From: Cellulomonas sp. PhB143
GTDB lineage: Bacteria; Actinomycetota; Actinomycetes; Actinomycetales; Cellulomonadaceae
DNA: 64,000 bases
NCBI RefSeq assembly: GCF_003752595.1
Contig: NZ_RKIJ01000012.1
Span: 342,701-406,700, forward strand
Reading direction: 5' to 3'
This document shows, piece after piece, positions 41,208-49,801 of the stretch. Within the stretch, counting starts at the first letter, position 1. Each line of letters opens with the position of its first letter. A model generated the notes under the pieces. It did no database searches, had not been told where the DNA came from, and saw only the letters and a program-made list of their open reading frames with translations. The position numbers and the translations under genes were made by a program.

Positions 41208-42659
41208 GTGGCACACGAGAGCACCCACGCAGGCGCTGTCCTGCAGAACTTCGTCGACGGCAGCTTCGTCGACGCCGCCGGCGAGGGCCGGCTCGACGTC
41301 GTCGACCCCACCACCGGCACCCGCGTGGCGGTCTCGCCGGTCTCCGGCGCGGCCGACGTCGACGCGGCGATGGACGCCGCGCGGACGGCGCTGCGCACCT
41401 GGCGGCGCACCACGCCCGCCGAGCGGCAGCGGCTGCTGCTGCGCCTCGCCGACGCGGTCGAGGCGGCGTCCGAGACGCTGGTCGAGGCCCAGCACCGCAA
41501 CACCGGCCAGCCGCGCGCGCAGATCGCCCAGGAGGAGGTCGCCGCCGGCGCCGACGCCCTGCGCTTCTTCGCCGGCGCCGCGCGCACCCTCGAGGGCAAG
41601 GCCGCCACCGAGTACCTCGGCGACCACACGTCGTACGTGCGGCGCGAGCCCGTGGGCGTCGTCGCCCAGGTCACGCCCTGGAACTACCCGCTGATGATGG
41701 CGTTCTGGAAGATCGGCCCGGCGCTCGCGGCCGGCAACACGGTGGTGCTCAAGCCGTCCGACACCACGCCCGAGTCGACCCTCGCGCTCGCGCGGGTCGC
41801 GGGCGAGATCCTGCCCGCCGGCGTGCTCAACGTGGTGCTCGGCGACGCGAGCACCGGCGCGCTGATGACCTCCCACCGCACGCCCGCGATGGTCGCGATC
41901 ACCGGGTCGGTGCGGGCCGGCATGGCGGTCGCCGCCGGCGCCGCGGAGCAGGTCAAGCGCACGCACCTCGAGCTCGGCGGCAAGGCCCCGGCCGTCGTCT
42001 TCGCGGACGCGGACCTCGGGGCGACGGCGAAGGCCCTCGTCGAGTTCGGCATGTTCAACGCGGGCCAGGACTGCACGGCGGTCACCCGCGTGCTGGTCCA
42101 GGACTCCGCCCACGACGCCCTCGTCGAGCTCCTCGTCGCGGCGGCGCAGGAGCAGGTCACGGGAGCAGCCGACGAGTCCGAGAACTCCTACGGCCCGCTG
42201 AACAACGCCCGCCACCTGGCGTCCGTCGCCGAGAAGATCGACTCGCTGCCGGCGCACGCCCGCGTCGCCACCGGCGGCCGGCGCGTGGGCGAGGACGGCT
42301 TCTTCTTCGCGCCGACGATCATCACGGACGTGCGCCAGGACGACCGCGTCGTCCAGGAGGAGGTCTTCGGCCCCGTGCTCACCGTGCAGCGCTTCGCGGA
42401 CGAGGACGAGGCGGTCGAGCTCGCGAACGACGTCGACTACGCGCTCGCCTCGAGCGTGTGGACGACGGACCACGGCACGGCGATGCGCGTCTCGCGCGAC
42501 CTCGACTTCGGCTGCGTCTGGGTCAACACCCACGTGCTGCTCACCTCGGAGATGCCGCACGGGGGGTTCAAGCACTCCGGCTACGGCAAGGACCTGTCGC
42601 TGTACTCGGTGGAGGAGTACACGCGCGTCAAGCACGTGATGCACGCGCTCGACGCCTAG
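41208..42659 (+). CDS. gamma-aminobutyraldehyde dehydrogenase-like aldehyde dehydrogenase
   Basis: A 483-aa NAD(P)-dependent aldehyde dehydrogenase. The catalytic Glu lies in HLELGGKAPAVVF and the Cys in NAGQDCTAVTRV. The cofactor region has VTPWNYPLMMAFWKIGPAL and GNTVVLKPSDTTP. The GQDCTA context and EMPHGGFKHSGYGKD ending are typical of PatD/PuuC-type aminobutyraldehyde dehydrogenases. It follows the TetR gene at 40415 and acts after the amine oxidase, converting 4-aminobutanal to GABA. A long hairpin follows the stop. Confidence 0.92.
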   Translation: MAHESTHAGAVLQNFVDGSFVDAAGEGRLDVVDPTTGTRVAVSPVSGAADVDAAMDAARTALRTWRRTTPAERQRLLLRLADAVEAASETLVEAQHRNTGQPRAQIAQEEVAAGADALRFFAGAARTLEGKAATEYLGDHTSYVRREPVGVVAQVTPWNYPLMMAFWKIGPALAAGNTVVLKPSDTTPESTLALARVAGEILPAGVLNVVLGDASTGALMTSHRTPAMVAITGSVRAGMAVAAGAAEQVKRTHLELGGKAPAVVFADADLGATAKALVEFGMFNAGQDCTAVTRVLVQDSAHDALVELLVAAAQEQVTGAADESENSYGPLNNARHLASVAEKIDSLPAHARVATGGRRVGEDGFFFAPTIITDVRQDDRVVQEEVFGPVLTVQRFADEDEAVELANDVDYALASSVWTTDHGTAMRVSRDLDFGCVWVNTHVLLTSEMPHGGFKHSGYGKDLSLYSVEEYTRVKHVMHALDA

Positions 42660-42667
42660 CCGCCCTC

Positions 42668-42731
42668 CGCCGAGAAGTCGAATCTGGCCCCTGTTCTGAC
42701 GAGAACAGGGGCCAGATTCGACGTCTCGGCG
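42668..42731. repeat. long near-perfect hairpin, terminator or REP-like element
   Basis: Arms 42668-42697 and 42702-42731 pair over 30 bp with one mismatch and a 4-base loop; the inner 21 bp (42677-42697) are perfect. It lies between convergent genes and could terminate both. The outer sequence CCGCCGAGAAGT recurs at the right end of the window (about 63872), which suggests a dispersed repeat family. Confidence 0.8.
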
Positions 42732-42748
42732 AGAGGGGGCGCCGGGCG

Positions 42749-44272
42749 TCAGGCGCCGTCCACGCGGCGGGCGTCGTCGGCCTGCAGCGCGACCCAGGCG
42801 CCCACCCGGGTCGCCGGGTCGTCGAGCGAGCGGCCGAGCGCGGACTCGATCTCCGCGACCCGGTGGCGCACCGTGTTGCGGTGCAGGCCCAGCTCGTCGG
42901 CCACCCGGCCCAGCGAGCCGTGGTGGCGCAGGAACGAGCGCAGCGCGTCCACGAGCCCCGGCCGCCCGGCGAGCGGGGCGAGGAACGTCGCCGCGTACGA
43001 CGCCGCGGCGTCCTCCCCGAGCAGGGCGAGGACGCCGTCGTCCACCAGGTCGTCCCAGCGCACCACCGGCAGCGCCGGGGTGGCCTGGGCGAGGGCGTGC
43101 CGGGCCGTGCGCGCCGTGCGCGGGCCCGCGTCGCGGGAGACCTCCTCGCCGACGCCCACCGTGCACCCGAGCCCGGCCAGGACGGTCGCGGCGCGCGCGG
43201 CGTCGGCAGCCGGGACGGCGAGCCGCAGGCGCGGGCCGGCGCCGGCCGCGAGGACCACCCCGGCCTCCTCCTCGAGCGCGCCCAGCGCGTCGTCCAGCGC
43301 CCCGGCCGGGGCGGCGGGGCCCGCCGCCGCCTCCAGCGCCCGCAACGTCGCCGGCAGGGTCACCGTCCCGGGGCGGTCGTCGGCGTCGAGGAGCACGGCG
43401 GCGGTCCGCGGGTCGCCGTCGAGCAGGAGCTCCAGGGCGCGGGCCCGCAGCCGCCGGGACGCGTCCCGCCCCTCGCGGCGGCGCTGCGCGTCCAGGCCGA
43501 GCAGGGCGACGGCGGTGGTCACGGCACCGCGCCGGCCGTCGTCCAGCGCGCCGGTGGTCCAGGCCGCCAGGTAGCTCTCCGGGCGCCGGTCGAGGCCGAC
43601 CGGCTGCACGACGCAGGTGGACGTCCCGACGGTCACGGAGCCGGACGCGCGCAGGCCCTGCGGGCGGATGCGGGCGATCTCGGCGGCGAGGTCGAGCCCC
43701 TCGGGGGGTGCCTGGCCGGCCCGGTCGCGGCGCGCGGCCGCGCCGCCCGGGTCCACGAGCGCCGCGCCCCCGTCCAGGTGGCGGGCCAGCACCCGGAGCA
43801 CGGCCGCGGGCCCCTCGGCGCGGGCCGCGGCCTCGGTCAGGTCCTGCTGCATCGTCGCGGCGCGCTGCGCGGCGGCGCGCTCGCGCTCGGCCAGCAGCGA
43901 GCCGGTCAGGCGGCTCACCGCCACGAAGGTGGTGCGGCGGGGCACCTCGACGAGGTTCACGGAGCGCTCGCGGCAGGCGCGGGCCAGCGCGTCCGGGACG
44001 CCCGCATGGGTCAGCCCGGTGCCGAGCCCGATCGCGGCCACGCCCACGGCGGCCAGGCGTGCGACGTAGGCGTCCCACCGGCCGTCGTCCCCGGCGCCCC
44101 ACCCCGCCGTCTCCAGCCCGGTGGTGAGTAGCACCTCGCCGCCCTCGAGGAACGGGCTCGGGTCGGCGAGCTCGGAGGTCGCGACCCAGCGCACCGGCTC
44201 CTCGGGGCGCGGGAGGTGCACGCCGCGCAGCGCGAGGGCCGGGCTGGCCAGGACGTCCCGGACGGTGGTCAT
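42749..44272 (-). CDS. PucR family transcriptional regulator
   Basis: A 507-aa regulator. The N-terminal PucR ligand domain begins MTTVRDVLASPALALRGVHL and includes FLEGGEVLLTTGLE. The C-terminal HTH_30 domain carries FLRHHGSLGRVADELGLHRN then TVRHRVAEIESALGR. The ATG at 44272 is used; GTG 44281 would add three residues. PucR-type regulators often activate GABA or purine use genes, for example GabR-like activators of gabT. It is divergent from gabT and a strong inverted repeat sits between them. Confidence 0.9.
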   Translation of the reverse strand: MTTVRDVLASPALALRGVHLPRPEEPVRWVATSELADPSPFLEGGEVLLTTGLETAGWGAGDDGRWDAYVARLAAVGVAAIGLGTGLTHAGVPDALARACRERSVNLVEVPRRTTFVAVSRLTGSLLAERERAAAQRAATMQQDLTEAAARAEGPAAVLRVLARHLDGGAALVDPGGAAARRDRAGQAPPEGLDLAAEIARIRPQGLRASGSVTVGTSTCVVQPVGLDRRPESYLAAWTTGALDDGRRGAVTTAVALLGLDAQRRREGRDASRRLRARALELLLDGDPRTAAVLLDADDRPGTVTLPATLRALEAAAGPAAPAGALDDALGALEEEAGVVLAAGAGPRLRLAVPAADAARAATVLAGLGCTVGVGEEVSRDAGPRTARTARHALAQATPALPVVRWDDLVDDGVLALLGEDAAASYAATFLAPLAGRPGLVDALRSFLRHHGSLGRVADELGLHRNTVRHRVAEIESALGRSLDDPATRVGAWVALQADDARRVDGA

Positions 44273-44284
44273 GGGGATCACTCT

Positions 44285-44312
44285 TGCACAACGGCGATCT
44301 CATAATTGTGCA
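44285..44312. promoter_or_regulatory. inverted repeat operator between pucR and gabT
   Basis: TGCACAA (44285-44291) and TTGTGCA (44306-44312) are perfect arms with a 14-base AT-richer spacer. Placement between divergent pucR and gabT suggests binding by the PucR protein. The spacer is atypical of one-turn dimers but matches two half-sites on the same DNA face. Confidence 0.65.
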
Positions 44313-44421
44313 GATCTGCCATGTCGTGCCCCGGGCCGTGGCGCCTAGCGTCGGCCTCACGCGCCCGACCGGCGCCGCTCGCCCGCAGCGGGCGAGGAGC
44401 TACCCACCCCCGGAGGCGCAG

Positions 44422-45786
44422 ATGTCCGTCACCACCCAGGTCAGCGACCAGGCCGTCGTCGGCGGCCCCGCCCTTCCCCAGGAGCGACGGCTCGTCACCG
44501 CCCTGCCCGGCCCGCGCTCCGTCGAGCTCGCCGCACGCCAGCGCGCCGCCGTTCCCGGCGGCGTGAGCACCACGATGCCGGTCTTCGCCGCGGCCGCCGG
44601 GGGCGGCGTCGTCGTCGACGTCGACGGCAACTCGCTCATCGACCTCGGCTCGGGCATCGCCGTGACGACCGTCGGCAACAGCGCCCCGCTCGTCGCGCAG
44701 GCCGTGGGCGACCAGGCCGCCGCGTTCACGCACACCTGCTTCATGATCACGCCCTACGAGGGGTACGTGGAGGTCGCGGAGCGGCTCAACGCCCTGACCC
44801 CCGGCGACCACGACAAGCGCACCGCGCTGTTCAACTCCGGCGCCGAGGCCGTGGAGAACGCGGTGAAGATCGCCCGCTCGTACACCGGCCGCACCGCGGT
44901 GGTCGCCTTCGACCACGCCTACCACGGCCGCACGAACCTCACGATGGCCCTCACGGCGAAGAACCAGCCGTACAAGTCCGGCTTCGGGCCGTTCGCGTCC
45001 GAGGTCTACCGCGTCCCGACGTCCTACCCCTTCCGCGACGGCCTCTCCGGCCCCGAGGCCGCGCGCCGCGCGATCGACCAGATCGAGAAGCAGGTCGGCG
45101 TCGAGAACCTCGCCGCCGTGATCATCGAGCCGATCCAGGGCGAGGGCGGCTTCATCGTCCCGGCCGAGGGCTTCCTGCCGGCGATCGTGGACTGGGCGCG
45201 CGAGAACGGCGTCGTCTTCGTCGCCGACGAGGTGCAGAGCGGCATCGCCCGCACCGGCACCTGGTACGCCAGCGAGCACGAGGGCATCGTGCCGGACCTC
45301 GTCACGACGGCCAAGGGCGTCGCCGGCGGCCTGCCGCTGTCGGCCGTGACGGGCCGCGCCGAGATCATGGACGCCGCGCACGCCGGCGGGCTCGGTGGCA
45401 CCTACGGCGGCAACCCGGTCGCCTGCGCGGCGGCGCTGGCGACCCTGGACACGATCGTCGCCGACGGTCTCCTCGAGCGTGCGACGGCGGTCGGCGAGCA
45501 GCTCACGGCGCGCCTGGGCGCCCTCGCGGAGCGCGACGCCCGCGTCGGCGAGGTGCGCGGGCGCGGCGCCATGATCGCCGTCGAGCTGGTCGACCCGGCC
45601 ACCGGCGAGCCCGACGCGGCGCTGGCCAAGGCCGTCGCGGGCGCCGCGCACGCCGAGGGCGTCATCGTGCTGACCTGCGGCACCTACGGCAACGTCCTGC
45701 GCCTGCTGCCCCCGCTGTCCATCGCCGACGAGCTCCTGGCCGAGGGCCTGGACGTGCTCGAGCGCGCGCTCGGGGCGACCCGATGA
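44422..45786 (+). CDS. gabT: 4-aminobutyrate transaminase
   Basis: A 454-aa PLP enzyme moving the amino group of GABA to 2-oxoglutarate, yielding succinate semialdehyde and glutamate. Class III aminotransferase motifs: NSGAEAVENAVKIAR, HAYHGRTNLTMALTAK, IIEPIQGEGGFIVP, FVADEVQSGIARTGTWYA and the PLP-lysine in TTAKGVAGGLPLSAV. GGAGG precedes the ATG. Its stop overlaps the next gene (ATGA). The fit to GabT is very good, including the closing GTYGNVLRLLPPLSI. Confidence 0.95.
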   Translation: MSVTTQVSDQAVVGGPALPQERRLVTALPGPRSVELAARQRAAVPGGVSTTMPVFAAAAGGGVVVDVDGNSLIDLGSGIAVTTVGNSAPLVAQAVGDQAAAFTHTCFMITPYEGYVEVAERLNALTPGDHDKRTALFNSGAEAVENAVKIARSYTGRTAVVAFDHAYHGRTNLTMALTAKNQPYKSGFGPFASEVYRVPTSYPFRDGLSGPEAARRAIDQIEKQVGVENLAAVIIEPIQGEGGFIVPAEGFLPAIVDWARENGVVFVADEVQSGIARTGTWYASEHEGIVPDLVTTAKGVAGGLPLSAVTGRAEIMDAAHAGGLGGTYGGNPVACAAALATLDTIVADGLLERATAVGEQLTARLGALAERDARVGEVRGRGAMIAVELVDPATGEPDAALAKAVAGAAHAEGVIVLTCGTYGNVLRLLPPLSIADELLAEGLDVLERALGATR

Positions 45787-47090
45787 CCGCCACGCTGACG
45801 GAGACGAGCGCGCCGGCGCCGGCGCCGGCGCCGTCGGCCGCCGCCGCCCCGGCGGGCCCGCTGGACGACGCCCGCTCCCAGCTCGCGGAGGCCGCCCAGG
45901 TCCTCGGGCTGTCCGACGGCATGCAGCGCATGCTCGCGACCCCGCGCCGCGAGGTCACCGTCTCGATCCCGCTGCGGCGCGACGACGGCAGCCAGGACCT
46001 GCTCATCGGGCACCGCGTGCAGCACAACTTCTCCCGCGGCCCGGCCAAGGGCGGCATCCGCTACAGCCCGCACGTCGACCTCGACGAGGTCCGCGCGCTC
46101 GCGATGTGGATGACCTGGAAGTGCGCGCTGCTCGACGTGCCGTACGGCGGCGCGAAGGGCGGGGTGCGGATCGACCCCCGCGCGTACTCCACGGCGGAGC
46201 TGGAGCGGGTGACCCGGCGGTTCACCTCGGAGATCCTGCCGCTGATCGGCCCGGAGCGGGACATCCCGGCGCCGGACATCGGCACCGACGAGAACACCAT
46301 GGCCTGGATGATGGACACCTACTCCGTCAACCACGGCCACACGGTGCTGGGCGTCGTCACCGGCAAGCCGGTCGCGCTCGGCGGCTCCCTCGGCCGGGCC
46401 AGCTCCACGTCCCGCGGGGTCGTGGACGTGGCGCTCGCGGCGCTCGAGTCGCGCGGCCTCGCGCCGGACTCGACGACCGCCGCCGTGCAGGGCTTCGGCA
46501 AGGTCGGCCGCGGCGCGGCCCGCTTCCTCGCCGAGGCCGGCGTCCGCGTCACCGCCGTGAGCGACCAGTACGGCGCCGTCGTGGGGACGAGCGGGCTCGA
46601 CGTCGACGCCCTCGAGGCGCACGTCGACGCGACCGGGACCGTCGTCGGCTTCGACGGCGCGGACGAGATCGACGGCGCCGCGCTCCTCGAGCTCGATGTC
46701 GATCTCCTCGTCCCGGCCGCCGTCGAGGGCGTGCTCACGGCCGAGAACGCGCCCCGCGTCCGCGCCCGCGTCGTCGTCGAGGGGGCGAACGGCCCCACCA
46801 CCCCCGAGGCCGACGCGATCCTCGCGGACGCCGGCGCGCTCGTGGTGCCGGACATCCTCGCCAACGCGGGCGGCGTCGTCGTCAGCTACTTCGAGTGGGT
46901 GCAGGCCAACCAGGCCTACTGGTGGACGCTGCCCGAGGTCGAGGCCCGGCTGCGCGAGCGCATGCTCGGCGCGTGGACCGCGGTGCGCGAGTACGCCACC
47001 TCCCGCGACCTGTCGCTGCGGACGGCGGCGACCGCGATGGCGGTCGAGCGCGTCGCGACCGCGCACCGGCTGCGCGGCCTGTACCCCTGA
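45783..47090 (+). CDS. Glu/Leu/Phe/Val dehydrogenase (glutamate dehydrogenase-like)
   Basis: A 435-aa oxidative deaminase with KGGIRYSPHVDLDEVRALA, the catalytic Lys region VPYGGAKGGVRIDP, APDIGTDENTMAWMMDTYS and the Rossmann motif GFGKVGRGAARFLAEAG. It overlaps gabT by 4 bp and precedes the succinate-semialdehyde dehydrogenase. Its likely job is to turn the glutamate produced by GabT back into 2-oxoglutarate, closing the amino-donor cycle. The first 30 residues are an Ala/Pro-rich extension. Preference among amino acids is not certain from motifs. Confidence 0.92.
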   Translation: MTATLTETSAPAPAPAPSAAAAPAGPLDDARSQLAEAAQVLGLSDGMQRMLATPRREVTVSIPLRRDDGSQDLLIGHRVQHNFSRGPAKGGIRYSPHVDLDEVRALAMWMTWKCALLDVPYGGAKGGVRIDPRAYSTAELERVTRRFTSEILPLIGPERDIPAPDIGTDENTMAWMMDTYSVNHGHTVLGVVTGKPVALGGSLGRASSTSRGVVDVALAALESRGLAPDSTTAAVQGFGKVGRGAARFLAEAGVRVTAVSDQYGAVVGTSGLDVDALEAHVDATGTVVGFDGADEIDGAALLELDVDLLVPAAVEGVLTAENAPRVRARVVVEGANGPTTPEADAILADAGALVVPDILANAGGVVVSYFEWVQANQAYWWTLPEVEARLRERMLGAWTAVREYATSRDLSLRTAATAMAVERVATAHRLRGLYP

Positions 47091-47119
47091 CCACCACCGC
47101 ACCCGCCCTGGAGGGCCCC

Positions 47120-48652
47120 ATGAGCACCACCACCACGAGCACGACCAGCACGGCGACCGCTCCCGCGGTCGCTCCGGTGCCCGACGCCGACCTGCGCGCC
47201 TTCGTCGAGTCGCTCGCCCCCGCGCAGGGCGTGTGGGTCGACGGCGCGGGCCGCCCCGCGCGGTCCGGCCGGACCTTCGAGGTCGAGGACCCGGCCACCG
47301 CGGCGCGCATCACCGCCGTGCCCGACGGCGACGCCGGCGACGCGACGGCGGCCGTCGACGCGGCGTCCGCGGCCCTGGCCGGCTGGGCCGCGACGGCGCC
47401 GCGCGAGCGCTCGGAGGTGCTGCGCCGCGCGTTCGCCCTCATGGTCGCCGACACCGACCGGCTCGCCGGGCTGATGGCCTGGGAGAACGGCAAGGCCCTG
47501 GCCGACGCGCGCGCCGAGGTCGCCTACGCGGCCGAGTTCTTCCGCTGGTTCGCCGAGGAGGCCGTGCGGACCGAGGGGGAGTACGGCGCCTCGCCCGCCG
47601 GGGGCACGCGCACGATCGTCACCCACCGCCCCGTCGGGGTCGCCGCCCTCGTCACGCCGTGGAACTTCCCCGCGGCGATGGCCACGCGCAAGATCGCGCC
47701 CGCGCTCGCGGCCGGCTGCACCGTGGTGCTCAAGCCCGCGGCCGAGACCCCGCTGACCGCCCTCGCCGTCGCGCAGATCCTCACCGAGGCCGGCGTGCCC
47801 GACGGCGTCGTGAACGTCGTCCCGACGACGGACGCGGCGGGCGTCGTGACGACCTGGCTCGAGGACTCCCGCGTCCGCAAGATCTCGTTCACGGGGTCGA
47901 CGCCGGTGGGCCGGGTGCTGCTCGCCCAGGCCGCCGAGCGCGTGGTCAACACGTCGATGGAGCTGGGCGGCAACGCGCCGTTCGTCGTCGCGGCGGACGC
48001 GGACCTGGACGCCGCGGTCGCGGGCGCGATGGTCGCGAAGCTGCGCAACGGCGGCCAGGCCTGCACGGCGGCCAACCGGCTGTACGTGCACGCCGACGTC
48101 GTCGAGGAGTTCACCGCCCGGCTCGGCGCAGCCGTCGAGGCGCTCCAGGTGGGCCCCGCGTTCGCCGACGGGAGCCAGATCGGTCCGCTGATCTCGGCCA
48201 AGGCGCTCGCGGGCGTGACGCGCCTGGTCGACGACGCCGTCGCGGCAGGCGCCCGGGTGAGCCACCGCGCGCCGGTGCCGGCGGGCCTGACCGGGCACTT
48301 CTACGCGCCGACCGTGCTGAGCGACGTCCCGGCGGACGCCGAGATCCTGCGGACCGAGATCTTCGGCCCCGTCGCGCCGATCGCGACCTGGACGGACACG
48401 GAGGAGCTGCTGCGCGCGGTGAACGACACCGAGCTCGGCCTCGCCGCGTACGTGTTCTCGCGGGACCTGCGCTGGGCGCTGCAGACCGCGGAGCGGATCG
48501 ACGCCGGGATGGTGGGCGTCAACCGCGGCGTGGTCTCGGACCCGGCGACGCCGTTCGGCGGGGTCAAGCAGTCCGGGCTGGGGCGCGAGGGCGCCCGGGA
48601 CGGCATCCGCGAGTTCCAGGAGACGCAGTACTTCTCGGTCGACTGGAGCTGA
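47120..48652 (+). CDS. gabD: succinate-semialdehyde dehydrogenase
   Basis: A 510-aa aldehyde dehydrogenase that would convert succinate semialdehyde to succinate for the citric acid cycle. The catalytic Glu is in MELGGNAPFVV and the Cys in GGQACTAANRLYV; VTPWNFPAAMATRKIAPAL and SFTGSTPVGRVLL are typical of GabD. The C terminus GGVKQSGLGREGARDGIREF also matches. A Thr/Ala-rich leader of about 30 residues precedes the conserved core. It is the third gene of the gabT operon, 29 bp after the dehydrogenase. Confidence 0.94.
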   Translation: MSTTTTSTTSTATAPAVAPVPDADLRAFVESLAPAQGVWVDGAGRPARSGRTFEVEDPATAARITAVPDGDAGDATAAVDAASAALAGWAATAPRERSEVLRRAFALMVADTDRLAGLMAWENGKALADARAEVAYAAEFFRWFAEEAVRTEGEYGASPAGGTRTIVTHRPVGVAALVTPWNFPAAMATRKIAPALAAGCTVVLKPAAETPLTALAVAQILTEAGVPDGVVNVVPTTDAAGVVTTWLEDSRVRKISFTGSTPVGRVLLAQAAERVVNTSMELGGNAPFVVAADADLDAAVAGAMVAKLRNGGQACTAANRLYVHADVVEEFTARLGAAVEALQVGPAFADGSQIGPLISAKALAGVTRLVDDAVAAGARVSHRAPVPAGLTGHFYAPTVLSDVPADAEILRTEIFGPVAPIATWTDTEELLRAVNDTELGLAAYVFSRDLRWALQTAERIDAGMVGVNRGVVSDPATPFGGVKQSGLGREGARDGIREFQETQYFSVDWS

Positions 48653-48665
48653 CGGGCCCGCTCTC

Positions 48666-48814
48666 CCGCCGACGGCGACACCCACCCCGCCGACGGTGAC
48701 ACCCCGTCCGCCGACGGTGACGTTTCGCGGCCCCGATGGGGCTCTGACGGGCGCATTTCGTCACCGTCGGCGGGCGGAGCGTCGCCCTCGGCGGGCGGAG
48801 CGTCGCCGTCGGCG
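48666..48814. repeat. cluster of short GC repeats in direct and inverted orientation
   Basis: Three forward copies of CCGCCGACGG(C/T)GAC (48666, 48687, 48708) face three inverted copies of GTC(A/G)CCGTCGGCG type (48759, about 48781, about 48802). Copies at 48708-48722 and 48759-48773 form a perfect 15-bp stem. The element fills the space between gabD and a convergent hydrolase gene, so it may act as a terminator or a REP-like repeat. Confidence 0.7.
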
Positions 48815-48856
48815 CGGCACGCGACGCTCGACCCGGCCCTGGCGGCGCTCTGAGGG

Positions 48857-49681
48857 TCAGGACCTGATGAACTCCAGCAGGTCGGCGTTGATCGTCGCCG
48901 CCTCGGTCGTCGGCATCCCGTGCGGGAACCCCGCGTAGGTCTTCAGGGTCCCGTTCTGCAGGAGCTTCGCGGACAGGGGCCCGGAGTCCTCGTAGGGGAC
49001 GACCTGGTCGTCGTCGCCGTGCATCACCAGGACCGGGACGGTGATCTTCTTCAGGTCCTCGGTGAAGTCGGTCTGCGAGAACGCGACGATGCCGTCGTAG
49101 TGGGCCTTCGCGCCGCCCATCATCCCCTGGCGCCACCAGTTCTCGACGATCGCCTCGGACAGCTCGCGGTCCGGCCGGTTGAAGCCGTAGAAGGCTGTGG
49201 CGGCCAGCTCACGGTAGAAGCCCGAGCGGTTGGTGGCCACCTGCTCCTGCAGGCCGTCGAAGAAGCTCTTGGGCAGGCCGCCAGGGTTGGCCTCGGTCTG
49301 CACCATGATCGGCGGCACCGCGCTGATCAGCACGCCCTTGGCCACCCGGTCCTCGCCGTGCCGGGCGATGTAGTGGGCGACCTCGCCGCCGCCGGTGGAG
49401 TGGCCGACGTGGACGGCGTCGTGCAGGTCGAGGTGCTCGGTCAGCGCCGCCAGGTCGTCGGCGTAGTGGTCCATGTCGTGGCCGTCGGCGACCTGGGCCG
49501 AGCGCCCGTGACCGCGACGGTCGTGGGCGATCACCCGGTAGCCGTGCTGGAGGAAGAACAGCATCTGGGTGTCCCAGCCGTCGGCCGACAGCGGCCAGCC
49601 GTGGCTGAAGACGATCGGCTGGCCCGACCCCCAGTCCTTGAAGTAGATCTCGGTGCCGTCGGTGGTGGTGACCGTGCCCAT
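48857..49681 (-). CDS. alpha/beta hydrolase (non-haem chloroperoxidase-like)
   Basis: A 274-aa soluble hydrolase. The triad is visible: Ser in [13 protein letters not shown], Asp in [15 protein letters not shown] and His in [11 protein letters not shown]. The oxyanion region is [12 protein letters not shown], and DRRGHGRS is conserved in the chloroperoxidase/esterase group. Such enzymes hydrolyse esters or make peracids with H2O2. No operon partner is obvious. The family is secure, the natural substrate unknown. Confidence 0.92.
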   Translation of the reverse strand: MGTVTTTDGTEIYFKDWGSGQPIVFSHGWPLSADGWDTQMLFFLQHGYRVIAHDRRGHGRSAQVADGHDMDHYADDLAALTEHLDLHDAVHVGHSTGGGEVAHYIARHGEDRVAKGVLISAVPPIMVQTEANPGGLPKSFFDGLQEQVATNRSGFYRELAATAFYGFNRPDRELSEAIVENWWRQGMMGGAKAHYDGIVAFSQTDFTEDLKKITVPVLVMHGDDDQVVPYEDSGPLSAKLLQNGTLKTYAGFPHGMPTTEAATINADLLEFIRS

Positions 49682-49801
49682 GCGTGTTCCTCCGTCGTCT
49701 CGGCCGAGCCGGACCCGTGAGAGGGCCCGGCTCGGCCGACAGTAGGGGCACGGGGGGACGCACGCGCGCGGGACGACGACGGTGCAGACATCCGGGAACG
49801 C

